A DNA stretch of 64,000 nucleotides from Crotophaga sulcirostris (Eukaryota > Chordata > Aves > Cuculiformes > Crotophagidae). How positions within the stretch are numbered: the first letter of the stretch is position 1; every line of letters starts with the position of its first letter. Below are positions 53,285-62,800 of this stretch, one piece after another. The notes under the pieces are model-generated. The model ran no database searches and was not told the origin of the DNA. It was given only the letters and a program-made list of their open reading frames with translations. The DNA lies in NCBI GenBank assembly GCA_013397455.1, contig VYZB01000386.1, positions 114,755 through 178,754 of the forward strand. Reading direction: 5' to 3'. Position numbers and translations under genes: made by a program.

Positions 53285-55300
53285 TGCATGACTCACTAAA
53301 AATCTAATCAACAACTATGTTTTTCAAAGCAGGAAAAGAGATTGTCTTTGGAAAAAAACAGCATAAGCTTATTTTGCTTGCTTTTGTTCTTAGGTTAGCA
53401 GAGATTTCCAAAATCAGATTTACTAGTTTTAAAATCTTCAAGGATATATCTCAGATGAAACTGCATGCATTCAATTAACTTGTTTCCAATGCAAAACCTG
53501 TTTTGACAAGTTTCCTTCCCTCATTCTTCTATGTTCTGGGTAGTTTTATTAATTAATCAAATAATATTGCACATTTTAATAGAAAAATCAAATGCCATTA
53601 AAATGCAATTTACACAGACAAAAAAAATATATCTAGAAATAAAAACACAACACCTGCCAATTAACAGAGAACATAATGGATAACTGAATTAAACATCCAA
53701 TAAATCAAGAAACACCTTGACTAAAGAAATTATTTGCAGAGGAATTCCAACAGAGAGACAAAGCCTCTAGCATTGTTCATAACTACAAGAAATTAAAGAA
53801 TTAGAAAAGAGACCAGTCGGAAGCTTGTCATATGATGTTGGTATTGTATCAGCCACTGTTAGTATCTTTATAGGCCAAGGAAGGCTGGGGAGCTGAAAAT
53901 CCTTGTAATGATGGTTAGCTAGAATCTGTGGAGCTTATCCAAGCCAACCTACAACTTGAAGGAGGTCTGCCCACAACAAGGGCAGGTCAGCCATGGTGCT
54001 GTTAGGTTAAACCTGTCATGAAAGCGTTGCAACCAGATGTGCTTTAACAGCTTTTTGTTTTCTGCACCAAAAAAAGGGACACAACATTTAAATCACAAAC
54101 AAAATTCTATTTAGAAATTCTCTCTTAAATCAATTCAGTTGAGGCTGTAATCCAACCAATTATAAACCATCAGAGGGTCTGCTCTTTGTCAGCCAAGCAG
54201 AAGACAACAGCATGCTCATTAAGAACCACCTTTTTGACTCAAAACCTAACTTCTTCCCTCTTCTCATATTGATTTTCCTGCAATACAAACAATCCTTCCT
54301 TCCTCAGACCACCTGCATCAGTAATAGGGCAGAAGGGCAGACAAGAAATTACTTACAGTCTACTAAATCCTCTCTCCCTGCTGTTAAAACCTCGTCTACA
54401 CATCCAGAACTCCAAACACTCCACAACATCTATTGCAGGACATTGGAGAGGCTCCTGCATGTTGTTATTCTGAAGGCCGTCAGTGATGACCGCAGTTACT
54501 TTAAGATATGAATGTTGTTCTTCACAGTTAGGGCACTAAAATTTCTTTTGGGTGGTAGAAGAAGATTTAGTACTACCAGATGTCACATGGAATATATTTA
54601 CTAGGAAAGCCACAAACCAAAAATATTGAATTTTCCATCACAGTCTTTATGTACACAGTTAAGAGAAAAAGCACAGCAAGCAAATAAGAAGACAAGAGCC
54701 AGCTGATCATACTCCAGACATACGCTTACAAATACGTGCTGTTTGCAATAATAAAATATTCTGAAATTCTCTAACTCAAATCATGAATCAATAAGATTAA
54801 TTTCTAATAATTTTTACTTTGCTACAAGTTGGTTCTTTACAAAGACATTATGTTCACTCCAGGGTATTACCATATCACATTACAGCAGTCCTAAGGACAT
54901 GGCAAGACTGCTTATCTTGGCACGGAAGAAGCTAGCGGGGAGTCCATTTTAGATATAAGTGGGGCATAAACACCAAGGCAGAACTTTTGCTGTGGTCCCA
55001 GTAGATCCCTACATAATAACAGTTGCTGATAATTTCTTGTTACAAACTGCTATTGTTTTTAGTGCTCACAAATGTGCAAACACTGCATTTGCTGATTTTA
55101 TAGTATGTATGGAAAGGCCCATCAAAAACTGAGGTTTTTCCTTTAAGGGAAGGAAAACTTGCACCATGATATTATGTCAAAAAAGTCAGATGCCCATGGT
55201 AAACACACGTCCTACGATTTCCATCCTTTAAAATTTGCTAGTATAAAAAATTAAAAGAAACAGAATGAAGAAGTTTTAGAATGTATTAAGCAAAAAATTC
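53285..55300. other. Unassigned AT-rich intronic sequence
   Basis: I saw no coding exon or interspersed repeat that I recognise. Confidence 0.55.
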
Positions 55301-56875
55301 ATTTGTGCATCTACAGCTGTGTGACAGTTAGCCTTGCCTTTGAGCTGCATGCCAAAATTTCCTTACAGCCAAAACCCCCAGGTGCATGCTTTGTTTTGGG
55401 GGGACCCATGGAGGGGGGCTGGCCTCCATATTTATAGAAAAGAAAAGACAAAAATTTCCCAAGTCCCCTGTGCTCCATCATCAAGTGCATGGGTGGAAGG
55501 GGATCCGCACATCGTCTCTGAGGATGGTGCCACCAGTCATTGATGCAAACACTGTGAGGTGGTGCTGGCTTGCTTCCCCTCACTGCTGGATACTCAGCTT
55601 CCTCACTGATCACCCCGCAGCACAAATCCATTGCTGAAAACACACTGTGGCCCAGACAGGAGCTGTTTACCAACCATGCATCTCACAGGCCTCAAACCAC
55701 CCCATTACATACAATCCTCTCTTTATAATCCAGAATAATGGCAAGCTGGGATACTCAGGGCAGCGAAGAGCAGGGAGAAGCCTTGATAGCAGGGGAACTA
55801 AAGAAGGAGAAGGGGAACATGGTGCATATACATGCTGCCGCAATGGAGTTAGCAATGATGGTTTATTAACTCCAACTCAGTTTCAGCCCCACAGCCTTTC
55901 TTCTCAGGGCACTCCCTCATACATGAGGTCTGTGGAATACTAATGCCTCAAAGGGTGCAGAGTTTACAGTGGTTATGCAAGTTCAAAGGCTTCTCTTCCC
56001 AATTCTTGCCAGGCTAGAGATGATTCACAGCAAAGGTAGCTCACATGTCTCTGCCTGTGGTCCAGTCGAGTGGTCAAGTGAATAAAATACCAGTGGGTAA
56101 TCCAATTTTGCCAGTGCTGGTGGGGATGCAGCAGATATCTAATGGAGACCAGACCTATGCCTGTAACATGCAGGCACGCATACCCTTTGCCAAAAAACAG
56201 TGCATGTCTTCCAGCAACAGCCAGAGAAGGCAGCCAGCCATACAGCGTGGTATCCTGTGTGGCGGGAGGGATGAACCTTGTTCCCTCATTGTACGCAGCA
56301 CCCTGAGCTTGGGCACAGCACATGGTGCCTGGGAAGCCAGCCTTCCCCAGCACAGCCAGAGCTGCAATCCAGCCCTGCCTATCCCCGGCCAGGCGAAGGG
56401 CAGCAATCCAGACCAGCCAGGACTTTTTTCAGGCTGTGACAATCTCTGTCCTGTGCCTTCCTCCTGCAACAGGGAGGGCCCATAACAGGGTGCCTTTGAG
56501 GCAGCCCAGGGCCAAGCACAGGCACAGGCACTGACCTTCCCCTATCCCCCAAGTTGGGGTCAGGAAAAGGGAATGAGGGGTGATCCTCCCACACGCACTG
56601 ACTCAGTGTCTGGCACAGGGACTGGGGGCTGACCTTCCCCTGTGACCTGAGATGGGGCTAGGTACAGGGGCTGATCCTCCCCGGCACCCTATGTTAAGAC
56701 CTGGCCCAGGGTGGCCACCCAGTTCCCATGCCCAGGGCAGGGCTCGGCATGGCTGCCTGCTTCTCCGGGAAGACCCCGAAGTCACATCTCCTGTTGCCCC
56801 CCAAAACCAAGCCTCTGACACTGCCCAGCCCCACACAACGCCAGGATCATCTGTTACCCCTGCACTTTGGCGGGG
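55301..56875. other. GC-rich unassigned block near LYRM4 exon 1
   Basis: Base composition shifts to GC-rich at about 55300 and stays so up to the promoter. Overlapping ORFs on both strands are a by-product of few stop codons and show no domain I know. A TATAAATA-like sequence lies on the minus strand near 55431, but I found no clear LTR ends. A degenerate tandem duplication occupies the right part. Confidence 0.5.
56531..56690. repeat. Degenerate tandem duplication, period about 98 bp
   Basis: The segment starting ctgaccttcccctat at 56531, and continuing to TGATCCTCCC, recurs from 56629 as ctgaccttcccctgt to CTGATCCTCCCC with many changes. GGCACAGG-type sequence precedes both units. Confidence 0.6.
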
Positions 56876-57585
56876 AGAATCACAGGATGGTTTGGGTTGG
56901 AAAGGACCTTAAAGATAATCCAGTTCCACCCTCCTGCCATGGGCAGGGACACCTCCCACCAGACCAGGCTGCTCCAGGCCCCATCCAACCTGGCCTTGAG
57001 CACCTCTAGGGAGGGGGGCACCCACAGCTTCCCTGGGCAACCTGCGCCAGGACCTTACCACCCTCATTGTGAAGAGTTGCTTCCTCATGTCCAATCTAAA
57101 TCTTCCCCCTTCCAATTTAAAGCCATTCCCCCTCACCCTGTCACTACTTGCCCTTGTAAAAAGTCCCTCCCCAGCTTTCCTGTAGCCCCTTCAGGTACTG
57201 GAAGGCCGCTATGAGGTCTCCCCAGAGCCTTCTCTTCTCCAGGCTGAACAACCCCAACTCCCTCAGCCTGTCCTCACAGCAGAGGTGCTCCAGCCTTGTG
57301 ATCAGCTTGGTGGCCTCCCCTGGGCCCGCTTCAACAGATCCATGTCCTTCCTGTGCTAAGGACTCCAGAACTGGACACGACACTCCAGGTGGGGTCTCAC
57401 GAGAGCAGAGCAGAGCAGAGGGGAAGAATCCCCTCCCTCGCCCTGCTGGCCACGCTTCAGATGCGGCCCAGGACACGGTTGGCTTCCTGGCCTGCAATGC
57501 CAGCGCCCACCTCCCCGTGCAACGCCTCGACAGGCGGCTGCGGGCGCACACAAAACACGCCACCAACACCGGCCCGTTAATTCCA
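56876..57585 (-). mobile_element. CR1 LINE with non-CR1 head (left of promoter)
   Basis: The left end is the 3' terminus (ATCACAGGATGGTTTGGGTT). The ORF2 C-terminal equivalents follow (minus strand: [47 protein letters not shown]). Up to about 57480 the order is CR1. Beyond that, 57490-57585 is a GC-rich 'head' (minus strand GGTGTTGGTGGCGTG, TTTTGTGTGC, GGGGAGGTGGGCGCTGGCA) that does not continue CR1 but recurs at 58401 and 58611. Confidence 0.88.
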
Positions 57586-57702
57586 CAGACTCACAGAATG
57601 GTTTAGGTTGGAAGGGACCTTAAAGATCATCCACTCCCAACCCCCCCCCGCCCCCGGCCATGGGCATCTTCGTGGCCTCCCCTGGACCCCTTCCTTCTGT
57701 TG
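57586..57702 (-). mobile_element. Internally deleted CR1 scrap beside LYRM4 exon 1
   Basis: CACAGACTCACAGAATGG, then GGTTGGAAGGGACCTTAAAG, marks a CR1 3' end. After GGCCATGGGCAT it jumps to TGGCCTCCCCTGGACCCCTT, which normally lies several hundred bases upstream, so the middle is deleted. It ends about 85 bases from the exon 1 donor. Confidence 0.85.
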
Positions 57703-57788
57703 GAGGAGCGGCGCCACTGCCTGCCCCGCACGCCGCCCCCGCCGGGGCCGGTGCCTGTGCCTCTGCCCACAGCCCTGCAGCCCCGCAC

Positions 57789-57874
57789 CTGTAGTTGTAG
57801 CTGCCGAAGCGCTGGCTCTCCCGCAGCAGCGCCCGGTACAGCCGCAGCACCCGGGCCCGGCTGCACGCTGCCAT
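57789..57874 (-). CDS. LYRM4: LYRM4 (ISD11) coding exon 1, residues 1-28 plus two bases
   Basis: LYRM4/ISD11 is a small mitochondrial LYR-motif protein. It binds the cysteine desulfurase NFS1 and acyl carrier protein and is needed for iron-sulfur cluster assembly. This exon opens with an ATG in good context (A at -3, G at +4) and reads [20 protein letters not shown], then QRFGSYNY. The family-defining L-Y-R lies at residues 12-14. The exon ends with AG followed by a consensus donor (CAG|GTGCGG), leaving a phase-2 junction. The first base of exon 2 completes an Arg codon, giving NYR, as in vertebrate ISD11. The reading frame runs on past the donor without a stop, so a naive ORF call overextends into the intron. 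The exon is very GC-rich and sits in the CpG-island promoter. Recognition is from family knowledge of the N-terminal helix; the splice assignment is directly visible. I am confident of both. Confidence 0.93.
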
Positions 57875-57968
57875 GTTGCGGGCGGCTCCGGACGGCGGCT
57901 CCTCCCGTTACAGCGAGGAGGCCCCCTTAATCCCCGCCCGCAGCGCCCGCGCCGGCCCCGGGGCCGCC

Positions 57969-58153
57969 NNNNNNNNNNNNNNNNNNNNNNNNNNNNNNNN
58001 NNNNNNNNNNNNNNNNNNNNNNNNNNNNNNNNNNNNNNNNNNNNNNNNNNNNNNNNNNNNNNNNNNNNNNNNNNNNNNNNNNNNNNNNNNNNNNNNNNNN
58101 NNNNNNNNNNNNNNNNNNNNNNNNNNNNNNNNNNNNNNNNNNNNNNNNNNNNN
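57969..58153. other. Assembly gap (185 Ns)
   Basis: This is a run of N bases in the GC-rich promoter. ORFs drawn across it are artefacts with runs of X. Very high GC and nearby inverted CR1 copies are plausible reasons for assembly failure. The N count may be an estimate and not a measured length. Confidence 0.99.
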
Positions 58154-58302
58154 CGGGGCGGGGCGGGGCAGCGCCGAGGGGCGCGGAGCGTGCGGTGGCT
58201 CCGGCTCCAGCCCAGGGGCTTCAGTCCCGAGTGCGGCGGCTGCAGGCCCGGCTCCGGCCGCTTCCTGGGCGGCGCTCCCGGCGGCTGGAGGAGTGGGACT
58301 GG
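58154..58302 (+). other. Candidate FARS2 5' non-coding first exon
   Basis: FARS2 encodes mitochondrial phenylalanyl-tRNA synthetase and normally lies divergent from LYRM4, with a non-coding first exon. Here the GC-rich sequence after the gap is followed by a possible donor (ACTGG|GTAGGG at 58303). Nothing in the sequence itself identifies the gene, and no FARS2 coding exon was found to the right. The assignment rests on expected gene order, and the exon limits are a guess. Confidence 0.3.
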
Positions 58303-58313
58303 GTAGGGGCGTA

Positions 58314-58399
58314 GAAGGGAAAGCCCGAGCGATGAGGGAAGGGAAAGCAAAAGCAATGAGGGAAGGGAAAGCAGAAGCAATGGGGAATGGGAAAGCGGG
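58314..58399. repeat. 24-bp tandem array, 3.6 copies
   Basis: The unit gaagggaaagcaaaagcaat plus gagg repeats with a strict 24-base period at 58314, 58338, 58362 and 58386 (the last partial). There are only a few substitutions. Confidence 0.93.
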
Positions 58400-58400
58400 T

Positions 58401-58610
58401 TCAAATGGATCGGTCTTTGTTAGTGGTGTGTTTTGTGTGCACCCATAGCTGCTTGGTCGAGGTGTTGTACGGGGAGGTGGGCGCTGGCAGGGTGGGATGG
58501 GGCCTTGAGCAGCCTGGGCTGTTGGGAGGTGTCCTTGCCCATGGCAGAGGGGTTGGAGCTAGGTGATCTTTAAGGTCCCTCCCAACCCAAACCATTCTAT
58601 GATTCTGTGA
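58401..58610 (+). mobile_element. Head-plus-CR1-tail unit with internal deletion (right of promoter, first)
   Basis: 58401-58498 is the head (TTTTGTGTGCACCCATAGCT, then ACGGGGAGGTGGGCGCTGGC). At GGTGGGATGG it switches straight to the last ~110 bases of CR1 (GGCCTTGAGCAGCCTGGGCT, TCTATGATTCTGTGA). The CR1 body present in the next unit is missing. Confidence 0.9.
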
Positions 58611-59322
58611 GGTGAATGGGTTGGTGTTAGTGATTCGTTTTGTGTGCACCCATAGCTGCTCTGTGGAGGTGTTGCATGGGGAGGTGGATGCTGGCAGAGT
58701 GGGATTGCAGCCCAGCAGGCCAACCGTGCCCTGGGCTGCATCAGAGCCGTGGCCAGCAGGTCAAGAGAAGTGATTCTTCCCCTCTAATCTGCTCTCATGA
58801 GACCCCACGTGGAGTGTTGTGTCCAGTTCTGGAGTCCCCAACATAAGAAGGACATGGATCTGTTGGAGCGAGTCCAGAGGAGGCCACCAAGCTGATCAGA
58901 GGGGCTGGAGCCCCTCTGCTGTGAGAACAGGCTGAGAGAGTTGGGGTTGTTCAGCCTGGAGGATAGAAGGCTCTGGGGAGACCTCATAGCGGCCTTCCAG
59001 TACCTGAAGGGGCTACAGAAAGCTGGGGAGGGGCTCTTTATCAGGGAGTGCGGTGACAGGACAAGGGGTAGTGGTTTTAATTTGAAAAAGGAAAGATTTA
59101 GATTATATATTAGAAATACATTTTTTACTGTGAGGGTGGTGTGTAACTGGATCCAGGTTGCCTGGATAAGTTGTGGGTGCCCCCTCCCTGGAGGTGCTGA
59201 AGGCCAGGTTGGATGAGGTCTTGAGCAGCCTGGTCTGGTGGGAGGTGTCCCTGCCCATGGCAAAGGGGTTGGAGCTGGGCGATTTTTAAGGTCCCTTCCA
59301 ACCCAAACCATTTTATAATTGG
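58611..59322 (+). mobile_element. Head-plus-CR1 unit, longer copy (right of promoter, second)
   Basis: The same head occupies 58611-58705 and continues into GGCCAACCGTGCCCTGGGCT, normal CR1 ORF2 C-terminal sequence. It then runs to the 3' end AACCCAAACCATTTTATAAT. Translation gives [20 protein letters not shown] and ECGDRTRGSGFNLKKERFRL with frame breaks. It lies directly 3' of the first unit in the same orientation. Confidence 0.92.
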
Positions 59323-59383
59323 TGCAGGATCTGGAAAGGATCAAGAGGTGATGTGTGCTTAGTGTTTGCATTGCAGGCACGAT

Positions 59384-59850
59384 AATGAATCATAGAATGT
59401 CCTGAGCTGGAAGGGACCCACAAGGATCATTGAGTCCAACTCCAACCCAGTCACACTGTGTGTCTGAGGGCATTGTCCAAATGCTTCTTGAATATCGTCA
59501 GGCTTGATGCCGTGACTGCTGCCCCGGGCAGCTGTTCCAGTGCTCCACCACCCTCTGAGTGAAGAACCTTTTCCTAATATCCAACCTAAACCTTCCCTGG
59601 CACGTCTTCCTATTATTCCCTGGGCTTCTATCATTGATCATCAGAAAGAAGAGATCAGTGCCTGCTCCTCCTCCTCCCCGTGTAAGGAAAGCGTGGACTG
59701 CAATGTCTCCCCTCAGTCTACTCCAGGGTGAACAGACCAAATCACTTCAGCTGTTCCTCATACATTCCCTGTACACCCTTCACCAACTTAGTGGTCTCCT
59801 CTGAACACTCTCCATTAGCCTTACATCCTTTTTATACTGTGCAGTGAATG
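59384..59850 (-). mobile_element. CR1 LINE fragment of a different subfamily
   Basis: The left end reads GAATCATAGAATGTCCTGAG, then CTGGAAGGGACCCACAAGGA, a recognisable alternative CR1 3' end. To the right come CCCGGGCAGCTGTTCCAGTG, TTTTCCTAATATCCAACCTA and TGTCTCCCCTCAGTCTACTC, the reverse complement of the ORF2 end. The 5' truncation is near 59850. Confidence 0.88.
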
Positions 59851-62800
59851 TTTGCCTGTGCTACTGTACCAGGGTCTGATGTGCCACAGGGATGTGTGCG
59901 TTGCTTCTCTCTCAGTATCCTGTTTTAAGTTGAGTTCTGTTATTTAAACTAACTTGACTTATGTAGTTTAAGTTCAGGCACTGTTTAAGTCAAGCAGTGA
60001 GAGTCTGAAGTAGGTTACCAATGATTTCCTGTCTCTTTGCTTTTATTTTTGATGGGAAACCTTCATTTACCATTTTTCTTGCTTGTTCCACAGTCCTGAG
60101 AAGTGACTACACTAGTTTTATCAGTGCCCTCGTCTAAGGTTCTCCATTTGTGGAAATTTTCAGAAGGTGAATAACTGTGTGGCACTTGAGATGAATTTAA
60201 CACACCGGCCCACATGTGTTGAAACGCTTTGGAGAGGGCAGTACCCAGACAGGAATTGGTGTCCACAGTGCTTGTATATTGCACACAGAACAACAGGTTA
60301 CCTGAACCATTTAAAAAGTAGGTTCTGTCTACTTACTTGCTAAATCTTGGGTTTTATTCTTCTCTGCTGTGAGGTGGATCTATCTTTCTGCTTAAGCACT
60401 TCTGTTATTGTTTATATTTATACCCAATCCTTTTGTTGCTGGAAACTGCACGTAGCTAGCATCCTCTTCTGCTGAAAGGTTTGTCACTCCAGAATAAACT
60501 TAACTTTGTAACTTTCATGTGTGGTGCCCCAGCTGTAATAATACTGATTTTTAAACATTATCAATAATATAATTTATTTATAATCATTACATGGTTCATA
60601 CTTTCTCCACAGTATGTTCTGTGTGTAATAGATGTTTAAATACATTCTACATGTCTCTGGCAAAACTTCAATTGCATCTAATTAAACTCATATTTTATTG
60701 TATATATACACTTCGAGTATTATTATTTGTGTCAATTGTACATGGATACAATTTGCAGTTTATTTTATAGAACTAAAACAGTTCTGTGCTTCTGTAGGCA
60801 AATAATATAGACACGATGGAGTTATCTCAAATTTATCTTTGCAAGTATGCTATATTTTAGCAACCCTTTTAGGCTTCTGGAAGCCGAGATTTTCCACACA
60901 TACCAGATTTTTTGAATATTCTCTTTATCAAAAAACAAAACTAGAAATGTTAGAGCAAATGTTGCATTTTTGTAGAAAAATGCAAGGGAGACACTGTGAT
61001 AAGCATCATGTTTCTGAAGCCTTCACTTGTAAGTTACAAAACTCTGTGTTTTGGCTAGCTTCTCACATTCAGGAAACCCAAACAGGAATATATAAAGCAA
61101 GCATGCCCTTTAGTTGCCTGTGAGACCAACCAAACTCTCCTTGTAGCCCAAGCCATGCTGCTGACACAGGTTGCTATGCCAGAAGTGGAGTCTGACTGAG
61201 GTGGTGGTGCTCCCCCATCTTTGCAGCTGTTGGGGGCTGGAGTGCTTAATATGTGTTGAAGCAGAACTCTTGCTTTGGGTCTGCAGATTTATCATCTTCC
61301 CTGAAAGCAATAGTGGTGGCCTTGCCTTTTGTTTTGATCATGAGCTTCAGAGGGCTTAAAACATACGAGTCCGTCATGTACAGAGCAAAACCTAGCTTTG
61401 AGAGTTTAGCAAAGTTCTGTGAAATTGTTTTGTAGATGAGTGTGGCAGTTATTCCATCTAATTTTACAACAGCCCTCTTCGTTATTGTGAGAAATCAAGT
61501 TTTGATGCTACAGTCTTCAGCTCTGAAAGATGAAAGAGTAATTGAGAAGCAAAACAGATTAAGCAAATTTTGTATACAGGATAACTATTGATTTAATATT
61601 TGTAAAGTTATTATAAATGATTTTGAAATAGCTTCAGGTGCTAATCCTGTTCTAGAATCTCCCTGACAGCTTTTGTGATTTATTTTTTTAATTTCTTTTA
61701 ATATAATATTTTTTTTTCTCTTAAAGCAGCATGGAAATCTCATATGTTCAGAATAAGCAAGAAGCACCTGCAATGTACTACCAAATGCAAAGCATACATA
61801 CCAAAGGAGAAAAGTATATTCTCTTGTCTCATTTTCCCAGTTTAATCTTTATTATAGTCAAGGAGGGAAGAAGAGATTTTAGCAGAAACTTGTCATCTTT
61901 GTGTAGTTGGATTGGCACTGTTGACTGGAAAAAGTATTTTCTTATGTGTTTTATTATTGTGTTTTCTTGAAAGCAGTGGATTGTGGTCTCAGAAGTCCTG
62001 TCATTCTGCAGAAAGTGGGCATTGCTTCTGCTGTGACTTGGGTACATGTGTTTCTTCTGGCCTTCTGTTTATGTGCCTGCAGAGAATTTGAAGGATGGCA
62101 TAGCCCAAATGACCACTGTTGTGTCCTGTGACAGTGGAGCCTACGTGTGGGGAAGTAGTGACAATCACTTCATCAACTACTGCCTCCTTCCCTGTGGGGA
62201 GTCTGCACTTGAATTTAATCTAAACACCAAGCCAGCGCCAATGAAGACATGGACGGATGATTCCACTCCCCATCCCCATTCCTCCCAAACTTCTCTGGTT
62301 TAAAACTCAGTGCTATTTTGTTATTACATCTTATGGAGGAGATTTTTTTACTTGCAATGATACTTATGATTGTTGTTGAAGGGGGTTGGGTGTTAATTTG
62401 TACAGAAGTCTTTGCTTTTGATATTTGTTCTGAAGAAGGAAGGTGGCCTGTCCCTTTCTGCCTCTCTGGGGATAAGTCAGCACTTTGAGAATGATATAAT
62501 ACCTGCAATAGTTACTAATATTTTAAATACGTAGCTACTAGAAAAAAAAAAGGAGGAATTTGGATGAAATACCTGCAGCAACTCTGGACTGGTGTGAAAG
62601 GAAACAGCTGTTATATTCTCTGGGACATATTGGATGTTTTGTTGTCTGTTGCCAAATTGTTCCTTGTGGTACACTATTTCAGCTTTATGACATGGCACTC
62701 CATGCTTTGAAAGAGCATGTGCTTTCCTGTTATGCTGCTGGTGGTGTTCATTGTTTTTCTTTGGGAGTCAGAGCAATAATTGATTGTTGTGATATTCTAA

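Larger units (their letters stand above)
33010..57788 (-). other. LYRM4: LYRM4 intron 1
   Basis: This 24.8-kb intron runs from the exon 1 donor (GTGCGG, read on the minus strand) to the exon 2 acceptor (tttag). It holds CR1 fragments in both orientations, two hAT-like MITEs, simple repeats and a GC-rich block next to exon 1. I saw no further coding exon in it on either strand. The short ORFs it contains are either CR1 frames or lack recognisable similarity. The intron is defined by the two exons, which join in frame. Confidence 0.9.
57875..58320. promoter_or_regulatory. CpG-island, probably bidirectional LYRM4/FARS2 promoter
   Basis: The sequence between the LYRM4 ATG and about 58320 is almost entirely G and C with many CpGs, and it has no TATA-like element. 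Immediately right of the gap, at 58154-58169, are overlapping GGGGCGGGG GC boxes of the Sp1/KLF type. A 185-base N run interrupts the core. In vertebrates LYRM4 and FARS2 share a divergent promoter, which fits this structure. The LYRM4 side is secure because exon 1 abuts it; the FARS2 side is inferred from conserved gene order. Confidence 0.75.

Noticed and set aside
55301..55943. Possible solo LTR, suggested by a minus-strand TATAAATA
   Set aside because: I found no paired TG/CA ends, no target duplication and no matching second copy.
56045..56485. 146-codon plus-strand ORF in the GC-rich block, with overlapping ORFs on the other strand
   Set aside because: Similar-length ORFs occur on both strands, as expected from GC-rich sequence with few stops. 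No domain is visible.
57577..58448. Long ORFs of 190-275 codons across the promoter, on both strands
   Set aside because: They run through the N gap (runs of X) and through GC-rich, stop-poor sequence. Only the 86-base LYRM4 exon within them is real.
62046..62303. Possible plus-strand exon after a strong pyrimidine tract and AG at 62081
   Set aside because: The translation does not resemble FARS2 or any protein I know, and the open stretch is short. It may be chance.
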